64,000 nt of DNA, taken from positions 208,501 through 272,500 of the forward strand of contig JACEEZ010020455.1 in NCBI GenBank assembly GCA_016584305.1, read 5' to 3'. Below the pieces are notes generated by a model. That model searched no databases. It saw nothing but the letters and a program-made list of their open reading frames with translations, and was not told the origin of the DNA. Made by a program: the position numbers and the translations under genes. The stretch is from Chionoecetes opilio. Its lineage: Eukaryota; Arthropoda; Malacostraca; Decapoda; Majidae. Each line of letters starts with the position of its first letter. Position 1 is the stretch's first letter. Shown in pieces: positions 44,701 to 54,714 of the stretch.

Positions 44701-47421
44701 GTCCGCCCCGGACTGAGCCAGTCTAGATCGGGCTAGAACGGTCGCGAAAACGCACTAATACTTCCATACTCTCTTAGCCCCCCTTCCCCCCCTTGTTTTT
44801 TGCACTACGCCTCGCCCCCTTATGAAAAACAGGGTGATTTAGACCAAGAAGTTATTAGTGAGGACACAAACGCATCAAAATCTATTAGAATAAAAATAAA
44901 AGGCTCGTTTTTATAATAGCGAAAGTTTTGAGCCCAGAAATACCCCATTTTTACCCATTTAGCGCGCATATATTGCCTTTGCTTGGGTGTTATATCATGC
45001 AATACAGCCCCACACCTTTTCTTACCCCTTACATAGCCTTGAATATTGCAAGGGAACCCGTAAATTGAGGTAAAAATCAGAAGAAAATAAGATAAGTGAA
45101 GCCAGAAATACCCCATTTTTACCCATTTAGCGTGCATATATTGCCTTTGCTTGGGTATTATATCATGCAATACAGTCCCACACCCTTTCTTACCCCTTAC
45201 ATAGCCTTGAATATTGCACGGGAGCCCGTAAATTGAAGTAAAAAGCATAAGAAAATAAGAAAAATAAGATAAGTGAAGCCAGAAATACCCAGCTTTTACC
45301 TATTTATCGTGCATATATTGTCTTTGTCAATGAGTAATATCATGCAATACAGCCCCACACCCTTTCTTACCCCTTAAATAGCCTTAAATATTGCACGGAG
45401 AGGCGTAAATTGAGGCATAAATATAAGAATAAGGATAAATAGCCAATATGGCTGCCGTGTGACGTCATCAAGAGGACTTGTATGACACGATCTCTTGATC
45501 TTGACATCCAACTCGAGGCTACAACTTTTCCCTTCATAATCAAATACATCAATAATGAATAAATCAACACGGATAAAGTAAAATAATGATAAATAGAACA
45601 CAATAAGCCTAAAAAAACAATGAAATAACGAAGAATTAATGAAATATCGTGTTTTAAAAGATGACCTAAAAAGCCTCAAATTCACCACAACAAAAATAGA
45701 CTTTTTGACGAAGCCCGTATAATTCGTGAAAAAATATGAGCTAATAGTATATGATGTGTGTATCTTATAAACAGTAACAGATCCTCGTTTAGTGTTGCAA
45801 CCAAGAAGCAAAACATGTTTTGTTTTTTCGATAATTTTACCCTTTAAACGACTGAGTCAGATGTATTGCTTTAGTAAACACGTGAAAAACACGTTCCATA
45901 AACACACACAAACACACTGCGCCTGTAGGCACAGCTAATCACACACAAATAACCTCACCGCTCATTTAGAAGGAAGAATAAGGTAGACGTTAAAGTGTAA
46001 ATAAAACCCCCCTAAGACATAGAAACAAAATACAGCCACCAGGCGCGTGATTAATACATAAAACGATGCGGAAATATTGAAAAATATTAAAACACTGAAA
46101 AATCACCCTATATTTAGTGTAAAAAAAGAATTATCAACAAAATATCGCTAAAATGTACGGTATTACTAACTGATTGAGTCATATTTCTTTTACGAAGGCC
46201 TTAAACCCCGAGACTTTTCATGGAAAGTCATACAAAAAACTGGGGTTTTCAATAAGGCTATGCAATACTATATCGGTGCACGAATAAAAAAGTGCTTATT
46301 CGTTTTAAGATGCGTAACTTGGCACCTCGTAACTTGGCGCGAGCCCAGAATTTCCAAGGGCCAATCAGAGGCCTCGCTATATTGATAGCCAATCAGCGTT
46401 CAGGAACCAACTGGGCCGCCATGTTTGTTGTTTACCCAAGATATATACTTATTTAATGGGAAATATAGTGTGATTTACCCTTAAATACCTTATTTATGGC
46501 ACATTAGTGATACTAATAGTATTATTAGTGATAAATATAGGCGGGACGATAATACATTGCCGCCATAGGTAATTATGGAGGAGAGTTTCACGTTCGTTTT
46601 CAGAGACACCAACTACTTTTTCTTGGCCTACAATAGGTGCTTGTTCTAATGGTGCTAGTTTTATTTTGCGCAAACCATAAAAAAAAAATGGAAAAAAAAA
46701 TGAAACCTAACCTAACCTTATGTTTTAATGAAACCTAACCTAACCTAACCTTACAGGTTTTAAAGAAACCTAACCTAACCTTAACCACAAAATAATTTTT
46801 TTTTTTTTTTTTTTTTTTGGTTTGCGCAAAATAAAACTAGCACCATTAGAACAAGCACCTATTGTAGGCCAAGAAAAAGTAGTTGGTGTCTCTGAAAACG
46901 AACGTGAAACTCTCCTCCATATTAACCGAATAGAATATTTTTGACGTGTTTTCGCTAAGTGTCTCCCGCTTAATACTACAGAGACGTACCCAAGGTATAC
47001 CTTGATGCGCTGATCATAAGTTCGAGCCCCGCGTGCCCGAGATTAGCTTCTATGGACCACTGTGGCCCGCGCCGTAACCGTGGCCGCGGCGGTTTAGGGC
47101 TGACGCAGATATAGTGGACGAGAACTGCGCGTTCGCTCTTTAGGTCAGACACATACACTGGGGGGCTAACACCTCACTCTTAGCCTCTCTCGCTTTACCA
47201 CATACATCACACCTGTCACTACGGTGTCGGTTGTGTGTAGCTGAACAAGTTCACCATACTGCTACAGGAGGAACAGTGGGACGACATTCTCATCACCTCA
47301 CCTTATGTTCCTCCTCTTCGTTGAGTTCTCTATCCAACAGATCAAGGTGGTCAATTTGTCGCAGTTTCTTTCTAAGTTTTCGAATGACTTTGTCCGGATG
47401 ATTGGCAGGGAAGTCCTCCAT
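32587..47421 (-). CDS. WD40-repeat protein (whole coding span)
   Basis: Coding exons from high to low: 47421-47302, 42618-42530, 41873-41731, 41003-40787, 40370-40235, 39717-39606, 38891-38723, 38215-37999, 37600-37475, 33762-33624, 32782-32587. All junctions are GT-AG and phases join except one missing base in exon 7; allowing for it, about 554 residues. The N-terminus is a basic helical segment (KVIRKLRKKLRQIDHLDLL) reminiscent of the eIF2A/PYM-type KLRQI helix. A Lys/Ser/Pro linker follows, then about seven WD blades (LQGHNDIVLAV ... TTLRVWRV; LRGHTASV ... TLKVWNV; ELGVWHL; IKVLDW; LLKVWIH), then an acidic Ser/Glu tail (SGSEEDTDWASSSEEEDG). It is probably a scaffold for nuclear or ribonucleoprotein complexes. 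I cannot name the ortholog. Confidence 0.85.
32880..33300 (+). mobile_element. Degenerate LINE fragment (CR1-like)
   Basis: GLYLDLKKAFEKVPHERLLW then MIKTWMESYLRKR in one frame. Later motifs survive only with stops and shifts. Antisense in the last intron of the WD gene. Confidence 0.75.
33624..33762 (-). CDS. WD gene coding exon 10
   Basis: RDIQSGQYLSSLIDQDEGRY and VAGGHLLKVWIHKE: a closing WD blade. Acceptor ttggcag, donor gtaaat. Confidence 0.88.
33838..34062 (+). mobile_element. LINE family A 3' end
   Basis: Nearly identical to 60165-60395 (CTGGTTCACAAATAGGGTGG ... GGCCTCTTGTAGCTTCC). WD gene intron 9, antisense to the gene. Confidence 0.88.
34063..35023. other. WD gene intron 9, mostly unassigned
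   Basis: AT-rich. A short LINE family A 3' fragment (-) lies at 34651-34722. Nothing else recognised. Confidence 0.5.
35024..35235. mobile_element. piggyBac-like MITE, P1 family, copy 8
   Basis: TTAACCCCTTCACGCCCAGA ... GGGTCTCAAGGGGTTAA, in WD gene intron 9. Confidence 0.9.
35321..37349 (-). mobile_element. RTE-type LINE, 5'-truncated copy 1 (2,029 bp)
   Basis: 13-bp target duplication GAGGCAATTGTAT at 35308-35320 and 37350-37362 fixes both ends. On the - strand it encodes the region from ERPRSRRGFVS to the RT motifs (NNYRGITLLSVPGKV, AYVDLKKAFDSVHRESLW, TGVRQGC, catalytic LIFADDAVIFAD) and the C-terminal domain (LYGCETWTLNSDLKRR). The frame breaks at about 36085 and 35850. The tail is short TGAT repeats. 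Sense orientation in WD gene intron 9. Confidence 0.92.
37475..37600 (-). CDS. WD gene coding exon 9
   Basis: QVSRLKNHSGDVGLTDSVTV, TPDGCLLAASFLVDSGCPSI. Acceptor tttctag, donor gtgagt. Confidence 0.87.
37999..38215 (-). CDS. WD gene coding exon 8
   Basis: VSKNDVYAGSLNGELGVWHL, then VEHRGKCYLGDGGPNIKVLD. Acceptor tttcag, donor gtaagt. Confidence 0.9.
38723..38891 (-). CDS. WD gene coding exon 7, with an apparent 1-base deletion
   Basis: GESISSIYTYNGITSLGCGG, TGTEGGRLEFWCLVSKQRIT are in frame. After FVDVFES the frame runs into TAA (38728-38726) just before a perfect donor gtaagt. Adding one base near 38740-38746 would give ITAI-type sequence and phase 0 into exon 8, which is what the fold needs. 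So a base is missing by mutation or assembly error. Confidence 0.8.
39250..39336. mobile_element. Possible hAT end
   Basis: AAAAGTTTGAGAACCACTG, reversed CAGTGGTTCTCAAACTTTT, is a typical hAT terminus. I found no partner end. Confidence 0.4.
39606..39717 (-). CDS. WD gene coding exon 6
   Basis: DDSEEFACQQERTSSHCRML, SGSLDCTLKVWNVIS. Acceptor ttctgcag, donor gtttgt. Confidence 0.88.
40235..40370 (-). CDS. WD gene coding exon 5
   Basis: SRDTTLRVWRVGSTEEERSL, RGHTASVTALSFLPQS: the end of one blade and the GH start of the next. Acceptor ccccag, donor gtagta. Confidence 0.9.
40563..40774. mobile_element. piggyBac-like MITE, P1 family, copy 9
   Basis: TTAACCCCTTCACGCCCAGA ... GGGCCTCAAGGGGTTAA. 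Its right end is 12 bp from the low (donor) end of WD exon 4. Confidence 0.9.
40787..41003 (-). CDS. WD gene coding exon 4
   Basis: Lys/Ser linker (SKSGTSKKSSKHKGDDE) followed by the first blade (FEVLTLQGHNDIVLAVDCSE). Acceptor tttccag, donor gtaaat. Confidence 0.9.
41463..41706. mobile_element. Near-perfect palindrome, about 120-bp arms
   Basis: AATTGAGGTGCTTATTTCAG at the left and its inverse CTGAAATAAGCGCCTCAATT at the right. The arms run through CATTTTGTATGCTTGGTT and meet at ATTAATTC with almost no loop. A foldback MITE in WD gene intron 3, 24 bp from exon 3. Confidence 0.88.
41731..41873 (-). CDS. WD gene coding exon 3
   Basis: Low-complexity linker SIPPQSESDIKKVKKTNAPH, ending in PQPDPPQ. 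Acceptor tgtacag, donor gtaacc. Confidence 0.82.
42085..42190 (+). repeat. Dispersed repeat R2, copy
   Basis: GCCACCACAGACGAGGGTCT ... GGCCTACCATCCGAGCCCTG, matching 11605-11700 and 24610-24700. Confidence 0.65.
42530..42618 (-). CDS. WD gene coding exon 2
   Basis: VDQKLGIRKQLQDLLKQHHP, DEIEMMKRP. Acceptor tttacag, donor gtacga. Continues the N-terminal helical region. Confidence 0.85.
42619..43503. other. WD gene intron 1, distal part, unassigned
   Basis: AT-rich. The 42745-42830 segment (TACAGGGCCTGAGCTACACT) looks like a dispersed repeat but has no second copy here. Confidence 0.35.
43890..44095 (-). mobile_element. tRNA-derived SINE, family S1 (- copy)
   Basis: On the - strand the head reads GGAGGCGGTAGCAGAGTAGT (A-box TAGCAGAGTAGTTAGCG), then the B-box GAGTTCGATCCCC, then the shared S1 body. 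The A and B boxes are at tRNA spacing (about 35-40 bp). Confidence 0.85.
44227..44479. mobile_element. Inverted-repeat MITE, family B, copy 1
   Basis: TACCGTCAATAACACTATCT at the left pairs with the right end ATAGTGTTGTTGACGGTA. Arms of about 105 bp include CATATATTACGAGTTTTAGC against GCTAAAATTCGTAATATATGG. A related copy at 47820-50945 is split by an LINE. Confidence 0.85.
44820..45300. repeat. Dispersed repeat R1, uninterrupted, with partial tandem copies
   Basis: Same sequence as 3340-3598 plus 5092 onward. The ACCCCATTTTTACCCATTTA unit recurs about every 170 bp (44940, 45110, with a third diverged near 45290), so R1 is itself a tandem repeat. Confidence 0.8.
45301..46573. other. WD gene intron 1, unassigned
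   Basis: AT-rich, with no gene or known repeat recognised. 46190-46430 contains TAACTTGGCACCTCGTAACT and CCAATCAG words. Confidence 0.35.
46574..46921. mobile_element. Foldback element with matching 104-bp arms and CCTAA loop
   Basis: Left arm 46574-46677 and right arm 46818-46921 are reverse complements base for base as far as I can read (TATGGAGGAGAGTTTCACGT ... GCGCAAACCA). The 140-bp loop holds three AAACCTAACCTAACCTTA blocks and a poly(T) of about 25. WD gene intron 1. Confidence 0.9.
46922..47301. other. WD gene intron 1, proximal part
   Basis: A B-box-like AAGTTCGAGCCCC at about 47021 hints at an old tRNA-type SINE, but no convincing A-box or second copy is seen. Otherwise unassigned. 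Confidence 0.35.
47302..47421 (-). CDS. WD gene coding exon 1
   Basis: Start ATG at 47421-47419 in context AAGGCGATGG. 40 codons (MEDFPANHPDKVIRKLRKKL ... EEEEHK), donor gtgagg. The frame stays open for at least 40 codons upstream without another ATG, so the start is the first methionine but an extension cannot be excluded. Confidence 0.82.
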
Positions 47422-47640
47422 CGCCTTGACGTGAATATGTTGACTGTTGATAGAGATCTTGATCTTAAAGTTGATAATACAGACGCACAGAGGCTTCTTT
47501 GACTCGGTGTGATGGTACAGGAGATCCGGTGTCGCGTGAACAGCAGTCTGAGGTGAGGTGAGGTGGTGAGGTGCAGTGAGGTTATTTATCTTTTATGAGG
47601 TGCAGTCCACCTTTGTTTACGAACAAAAGAAAATGCGAAT

Positions 47641-47794
47641 TGCGCATGCGCGGAGGCAAATATTTTTTTTAGTAAATTGATGTAAAGGGCCTAACATGAC
47701 TTGCTGAACAACAAAGGCATGCCCAGGCGTCCTGCGACAACAAATCTCTCTTTGCTTATCAAAAAAAAGGGGGGGCGCGAACTGCGCATGCGCG
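47641..47794. promoter_or_regulatory. Two NRF1-type palindromes upstream of the WD gene
   Basis: TGCGCATGCGCG occurs at 47641-47652 and 47783-47794, exact matches to the NRF1/alpha-Pal consensus, 220 and 362 bp before the ATG. They lie in the inverted-repeat element's arm; a mirrored site is at 51092-51104 and another at 44618-44629. Confidence 0.5.
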
Positions 47795-47861
47795 GAGGCA
47801 TAAATTTACTAACAAAGACTTACCGTAGATAACAGTCAAGTCGCCACCTGTAGTCATGTCG

Positions 47862-50517
47862 CCAATCAATCAATCAATCATTGGGGGCATACGCCGGGGG
47901 GCGCGTTGCCTCGCCCACCCTACGACGCCACTCCCGGGGGTCACCACGCACGAGTTCCCATGCAGGCAGCCCGTCAGGGTGGCAAGGTTGGTAGAGACGT
48001 GAGCTCGCAATGTGCAGCGTCCCTGTGCATTCGGTCAGCGGTTCGAGTCCGCCTAGTTCATGCTGACGTGGCGGCGCTTTGTATAGTCAATAACCTTGTA
48101 GTTGGTACTTGCAAAGTGTCTAGATAGGATGAAAATCTTATCTTATCTCCCATGCAGGCTCCTTTCCCATACCAAGCAGCTCTCGACAAGAAACATCAAC
48201 TTGCCCCAGCCACGAGCCTTGTGGGCGCCCCCTTGGCCTCCTCCACGCCGGATTGTCTCTTACAGATACAACCCGATGGGAAGGATCGGTTTCAGGGTAG
48301 CGTGCCACATGCCCATATAGCCGAAGTTGGCGCTGACGGACTATGCAGGTAATAGGCCTCGATTCAGTCTCACGGTGCAATCGCTGATTTGACACGTAAT
48401 CATCCCAGCGATACCCCATGATTCTGCGAAGACACTTATTACCAAAGGCATTGATTCGTCTCTTCAAGTCACTATTTAGTGTCCATGTCTCACAACCATA
48501 GAGTAAGACAGGGATCACAAGCGACTTGAAGATCCGGATCCTTGTCCTCCTGCACAGGTACCGACAACGCCAAATACTCCCGCTGAGCCAGTCCATAACA
48601 CCGTGGGCTATGCCAATCCGCCGTAAGGCTTCTTGACGTGACTCGCCGTCATTATGGACTGCGCTACCAAGGTATGTAAAACTTTCCAAGATCTCAATGT
48701 CCTCGCCACACGCATGAACAGACTGTACTGCTTCATCTAGTACGTCTCCAAACACCTGGACCTTGGTCTTGAGCCAGGAGACCTCAAGTCCCAAAGGCTT
48801 TGCCTCCTCGTGCAGCGCCTCGAGAGCCATCACCAGGACCTCCAGCGACTCAGCAAAGATTACTGCATCATCGGCAAAAACAAGATCAGTGATCTTGGTG
48901 TTGCCGACGGATGCTCCACAATCACTTTGATCTACAACCTTGTCCAATACCCAGTCCATACAAGCGTTGAAAAGTGATGGGGCAAGGACGCACCCTTGCC
49001 TCACTCCTGTATTCACAGGAAAGAAGCTGGATACACCACACTTCACAGCACTCTCAGTCCCAGAATACAGACCAGTTATCAAACCAATAGTCCCTGCAGG
49101 AATCCCTCGAAGTCGCAGAAGATCCCAGAGTGACTCACGATGCACTGAGTCAAGCGCCTTCCTGAGATCAACATAGGCTGCAAGCATCCCCTGTCGAAAC
49201 TCACGTCGGCGTTCCACCAGGACACGAAGCGCTAGGATACGGTCCGTTGTTGACTTACCAGGCGTGAACCCAGACTGCTGAGGTCTCTGATGCTTCAGCA
49301 GATGACTGCGAATTCGTGTCAGCAATAGATGGGCAAGCACCTTGCCTGGTACGCTGAGCAGTGTAATACCGCGGTAATTGTTGCAGTCCTGACGGTCCCC
49401 TTTCCCTTTCCAGATAGGGACGACCAGCCCCCTTTTCCAGTCAGGAGGAATGGTACCTGATTGCCACACGGCAGTCAGGACAGCATGCAACCCGCGGATC
49501 ATGGCCTCACCCCCAGCTTTGAGGAGCTCCGCACTGATATTACAAACACCAGCTGCCTTTCCACCCTTCAACTTTGCTACAGCCTCTCTGACTTCGTCAA
49601 GAGAGGGTGCGGTTTCGTCAATGGGAGGATCGGCATCCACTGCCTGTAACCCAGTGGTGTGAAGCTGCTCAGTTGGAGGGTCCACCGTGAACAACTGCCC
49701 AAAGTACTCAGCCCAACGAGCCATCTGCCTATCCATGTCCGACACGAGGCGCCCATCTGCTGTTCGAATAGCACTCGTCCGAGATGGAGACTTGGAACGG
49801 AGCTTCTTCAGGGCTCGGTAGGCGGGTCGGAGGTCATTAACGTTCAAATGACCCTCGACATCCTCAGCGAGACTCCTGACATACCTCTCCTTGTCTCTCC
49901 TCAGGAGGGTTCTAGTCCGGCGTGACAGAGCCCTGTGCTGGTCCCGGTTCCCAGCCAGCCTGGCAGCGCGACTCTCCTCAATTTTCTCCAGCGTCTCCGT
50001 CGAGACAAAACCACGCCTTGACCTCGGGCGCTCCCCAATACACTCCTTGGCAGCCTGTAGAGTTTCACGTTTGAAGGTATCCCACAGTTCTACAGGATCT
50101 CCGAGAGCACCGAGCACATCAAACCGATTTGAGACTGCCACCGCATACTCATGAGCACATGTCAAGTCCTTCAGTTTCTCAAGATGAAACACAGTATGGT
50201 TACCTCTTGAGATTCTTTTGGACTTGACATGAAGCTTAAGTGTAGCAACAACAAGTCTGTGATCTGTTCCAAAGAACTCAGCACTCCGGTAAACCCTGCA
50301 GTTCTGGAGGATCCTCCAACGAGTACTAACGAGGATGTGGTCGATCTCCTTAGCTACCCCTCCGGCATTACTATACCATGTCCAGCGGTGCAGCTCTGGT
50401 CTCTGATACCAAGAACCTGCAATTCTCAACCTTCTGGACCTTGCAAAGTTCAGAAGCAGAGAACTGTTGGTGTTTCTGGTCCCGGAGCCATGGGGACCAA
50501 CACATAACTCGTAGCCA
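47862..50517 (-). mobile_element. RTE-type LINE copy 2, long open frame
   Basis: On the - strand an intact frame of 763 codons (50429-48138) covers the end of the APE-type endonuclease (DHILVSTRW, FFGTDHRLVVATL) and the whole reverse transcriptase: NNYRGITLLSVPGKV, AYVDLRKALDSVHRESLW, TGVRQGCVLAP, catalytic LVFADDAVIFAE. The C-terminal domain has LYGCETWTLNSDLKRR. The endonuclease N-terminus is absent (5' truncation near 50517). Target duplication TCATGTCG (47854-47861, 50518-50525). The tail is (TGAT)n. A SINE sits in its 3' part. Confidence 0.92.
47968..48147 (+). mobile_element. tRNA-derived SINE, family S2, inside the LINE
   Basis: About 180 bp absent from LINE copy 1 at the same place. 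It has a 12-bp duplication TCCCATGCAGGC at 47956-47967 and 48148-48159. Head AGGGTGGCAAGGTTGGTAGA (A-box-like) and GGTTCGAGTCC (perfect B-box) are at tRNA-like spacing. The tail is ATCTTATCTTATC. Confidence 0.9.
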
Positions 50518-51152
50518 TCATGTCGTCAGGCGCCATATATTACGAATTATAGCATTACTACTGATTTTTATGTGCCACTGAAGATAATACACAGTAGTTT
50601 ACATCATGACTGTATAATCTACTCTATTTCAGCGTTGTTTTATGCTTTGTATCTGCAAGTAAGTACGGTTTCAAATTTCACTACGCGGTTTTTTTTTCGG
50701 GCGACGACGACAGCGGGAGGACACTCAGTAAATAAACACTAGATGGCGACTCTACTGTTGGTAGCCACTTTGTAGATAATTTTGTAATTTGTTAATTTAT
50801 AGCCCTAATATGACACAGATGAAGACACAACATGACACAGACTCTCCAGATAGCCCCTTCTAACTTTCCTGAAATCATGGATGTAGAAATGTAAGTATTA
50901 ACGCCACCACACGTCTGTAAACAGAAAAAAAAAATGTCCTGGCGACTTTACTGTTATCTACGGTAATTGTTATCAGCAAAATCATTCGCAGGCGTCCTCC
51001 GACAACATGGCTGGAGATTTACAGGAAAGATTAGCCAAATATAGGGATGAAATAGGCCCTTAACATCAATTTACTAAATAATATTCGTCTCAGCGCATGC
51101 GCAGTTTGCGTTTTCTTTTGTTAGTAAACAAAGGTGGACTGCACCTCATAAA

Positions 51153-51670
<518 letters not shown>

Positions 51671-51799
51671 GGGGTGACCCTTGACCTTACCCAGCTTTAC
51701 ATGAGCCTTAATCCTAATACCCAGAGGATAAGGAGCCTGAGGGGAGGTTGCATCCCGTGGCATTTGCAAGCAGGGGATTAAAAAGGTCAGAAAGGAATA

Positions 51800-52065
51800 T
51801 GAATAATTATAGCTCTAAGAAGTTAGAACTGCTAGCGTTGAAATAGGGTGTGACGGACGAATTTAAGAATTATTTGGCAGGAGGGAAGTTTGTAGTGTTA
51901 AGCGATAACAACCCTCTCGCACATTTGTCGACTGCTACGCTTGGGGAGGTAGAGAGTAGGTGGCTGGGTGATTTAAACAGATTTGATTATGAAGTGAGGT
52001 ACCTGCCAGGCAAGGAAAATGCCAATGCAGGTGGTTTGTCATGGAACCACATGACAAGGAAGCAG
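51800..52065 (+). pseudogene. Ty3/gypsy RNase H fragment
   Basis: The frame reads SKKLELLALK, stop, then [20 protein letters not shown] and [15 protein letters not shown], the C-terminal RNase H region of gypsy pol. It is isolated, with no LTR, and cut off by the AT repeat. A different lineage from the 53959-59747 element. Confidence 0.85.
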
Positions 52066-52109
52066 AAGACTGAGAAGAATTGGGAGAAATATGGGAAAAA
52101 ACACGCAAG

Positions 52110-52400
<291 letters not shown>

Positions 52401-52434
52401 AAAAAAATGACGGACAGACAATAATGCATTAGAC

Positions 52435-52834
52435 CAGCGGTTCTTAACCTAGGGGGCGCGCCTCCTTAGGGGGGCGTGGGTAATTACCTAGGGGGGCGTG
52501 AGCCTAGAGCCTAGAGAGAAAAAAGAAGAACTGTCATGTATTTTACTTTAAGCTCGGCCTTCACTTTAACATGAAGTTCGCTCGCGAGGGTGAGCGATGA
52601 GAGACTCTCATACATACTTTGTACAGAGTGATTCTCTGTACAGAGAAGCAAGTACGGATGAAAAACTCTGCGGTGACGCCTTGCCATGTTTAACTAACTC
52701 TTCAGATTGTTATGTAATATTTTTTTTTATATTATTACTACTAGAGAGAGATTGAGAGATTATTATTGTTATTTATATCATTATTATTATCATTATCGTT
52801 ATCATAATTTAATTGCTGTTATTATTGTTGTTGT

Positions 52835-52866
<32 letters not shown>

Positions 52867-53558
52867 ATTATTAATATTTTAATTATTATCATCAGTATTA
52901 TTACTATTATTATTATTTTATCAAAATTACCATTATTACTATCATCATTATAAGTATCATTATTATTATCATAATCGTGGTATTTTTATTTACTAAAATT
53001 TTTATTATTAATGTTTTCATTGTTATCATTATTGTTATTATCATTTTATATTATCTATAATCATTATTATCATCATTATTACTATTCTTATTATTTTAGC
53101 AAAATTACCATTATTACTTTTATCATTATAAATATCATTAGTATTATCATTATGTTATTATTATTTGATATTATTTTTATTATTATTAGAATCATTATCA
53201 TTATTATGTTGTTATTTTAATTTTATATTTTATTATTATTACTATTATTAATATCATCAGCTATTTTGATTAATATTATTATTATTAATACTGCAGCAAT
53301 TCAAAGACACATAGCACCCATACGTAGCGTAGCGAGCGTAGCTACTGGTGTGCGGCGGCCTTTAACCGTGATCTAATTAGATTGGTGGGTATTTGCAAGG
53401 TGTTAATGAATAATTATGTGCACAATAAAAGTGTTCAAAACACGCATTTTTCTGATTCAGGATTATTTTGAAATATTTTGGTCGAAGGGGGGTGGGGGCA
53501 TGAAGGCAAGAACTAACTACTAAAGGGGGCGTGGTGGTAAAAAGGTTAAGAAACACTG
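52435..53558. mobile_element. Non-autonomous hAT element, 1,124 bp
   Basis: Perfect 8-bp duplication CATTAGAC (52427-52434, 53559-53566). Ends CAGCGGTTCTTAACCTAGGG and (reversed) CAGTGTTTCTTAACCTTTTT. The interior 52720-53290 is a long TTA/ATT-rich stretch. No transposase. Confidence 0.93.
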
Positions 53559-53599
53559 CATTAGACGGAGAAACAAAGAGTTACCACAGAGGCAAATGA

Positions 53600-53958
53600 A
53601 GAAACACAGAGTATTGATATTCAAATCTGAATGGGGGCAGGTAACAAGTGGGGACAGTTCCGCAAGGGTCTGTTTTGGGTCCCTTACTATTTTTGATTTA
53701 CATCAACGACTAAGATAGTGGGATTAGCAGTGATATCAGCAAGTTTGCTGATGATATTAAGGTAGGTAGGATTATTAGATCACAGCCTGATGCATGTAAA
53801 CATATTGCAGGGAATTTAATATTGATAAGTGTAACGTAATGAATGTTGGCAGGAAGAGTCCTGGTAATAGATACAATATACGCAATGTATCGCTGAAAAG
53901 ATCAGAGGGTGAGAAATATCTTTGAGTGAGGGTGAGTCCAGACCTCCGTCCTAGGAAA
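53600..53958 (+). mobile_element. LINE family A, part left of the gypsy element
   Basis: RT region with the GTTCCGCAAGGGTCTG (VPQGSV-type) motif and a GCTGATGATATTAAGG (ADD) site, with an internal deletion near 53815. It ends at GGAAA (53954-53958), the gypsy target site, and continues at 59753. Confidence 0.85.
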
Positions 53959-54258
53959 TGTGGATATGTGAATATAACCAGACAGTCACACCTACATAAT
54001 ATTCATGCCTCTTAATAATTCCTACACATACATGCTATGTTGCAACACTGTACGCGACGCGGCAGCGTTGCACATTGCCTCTCAGGCCCTCATGTAACTA
54101 GTCGTTGTTCTCTAGCCGGACCGCTAACACCAGCCCTCCGCTGGTGGTCCCGCATATCTCTGTTTTTTACAATAAACCACCTACGGAAGATGCTCGCTTC
54201 TCCTTCGGATAAACTCCCTTCAACCACTCCGGTTAATCACTGCAAACCTCGAGCACCA
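53959..54258 (+). repeat. Left LTR
   Basis: 300 bp, TG...CA. AATAAA lies near 54170. Nearly identical to 59448-59747. Confidence 0.95.
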
Positions 54259-54276
54259 TGGTGCAGATCGCAGGTA
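54259..54276 (+). other. Primer-binding site
   Basis: TGGTGCAGATCGCAGG directly after the LTR. The leading TGG pairs with a tRNA CCA end. The tRNA is not identified. Confidence 0.7.
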
Positions 54277-54714
54277 TAAGAACATAAAGACGGGCAGCGA
54301 CTCCCGCCATTCCAACGACTCCCGCCTGGACGCCACGGGGCATCTCTTCACCGACCCACGCTTCTTCCCTGGATTTACTTCATCTCCAGCATCGTGTGCT
54401 CGTGTGCCTGTGGACAGATGTAAGGCGTGTGGACTGCTGCGTATGACGGTAGGGTCACCAGTGTATTATAAGTGATGTGTGTGTTTTTCAGTGTGCGTTT
54501 TTTGTACCGGGGTCCCGTTGGTGGTTCACCATCACCCGCTTGGTACGGCTGACCTTGAAACCAGGTGCGGGCGGCCAGAGACCCCGCCACCCTCTTCTCA
54601 CCCACCACGCTCCAACGCCACGCACACACACACATCACACACACAGAACCCACAATTCCCTGTGTTTTTTGATATTCCACGTACGGTGGTTATCGGTTAG
54701 CATCTCCCTTCAAG

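Larger units (their letters stand above)
43504..44760. mobile_element. Inverted-repeat element with CTAGACTGG words, nested host
   Basis: ATTAGCGCATTTTCGCGAC at the left and GTCGCGAAAACGCACTAAT at the right form 19-bp ends with two mismatches. CTAGACTGG/CCAGTCTAG-type words repeat in both subterminal parts. A SINE (43890-44095) and MITE B1 (44227-44479) lie inside. Confidence 0.65.
47592..51152. mobile_element. Large inverted-repeat element (includes family B MITE 2), split by an LINE
   Basis: TTTATGAGGTGCAGTCCACC at 47592 pairs with GGTGGACTGCACCTCATAAA ending at 51152. The arms continue through TTTTAGTAAATTGATGT (about 100 bp). Inner arms pair at TTACCGTAGATAACAGT (47820; 50945 reversed). 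Removing the 2.66-kb LINE leaves about 900 bp. Confidence 0.75.

Noticed and set aside
46980..47160. tRNA-like B-box AAGTTCGAGCCCC
   Set aside because: No matching A-box, no second copy and no target duplication visible. Mentioned only as a hint.
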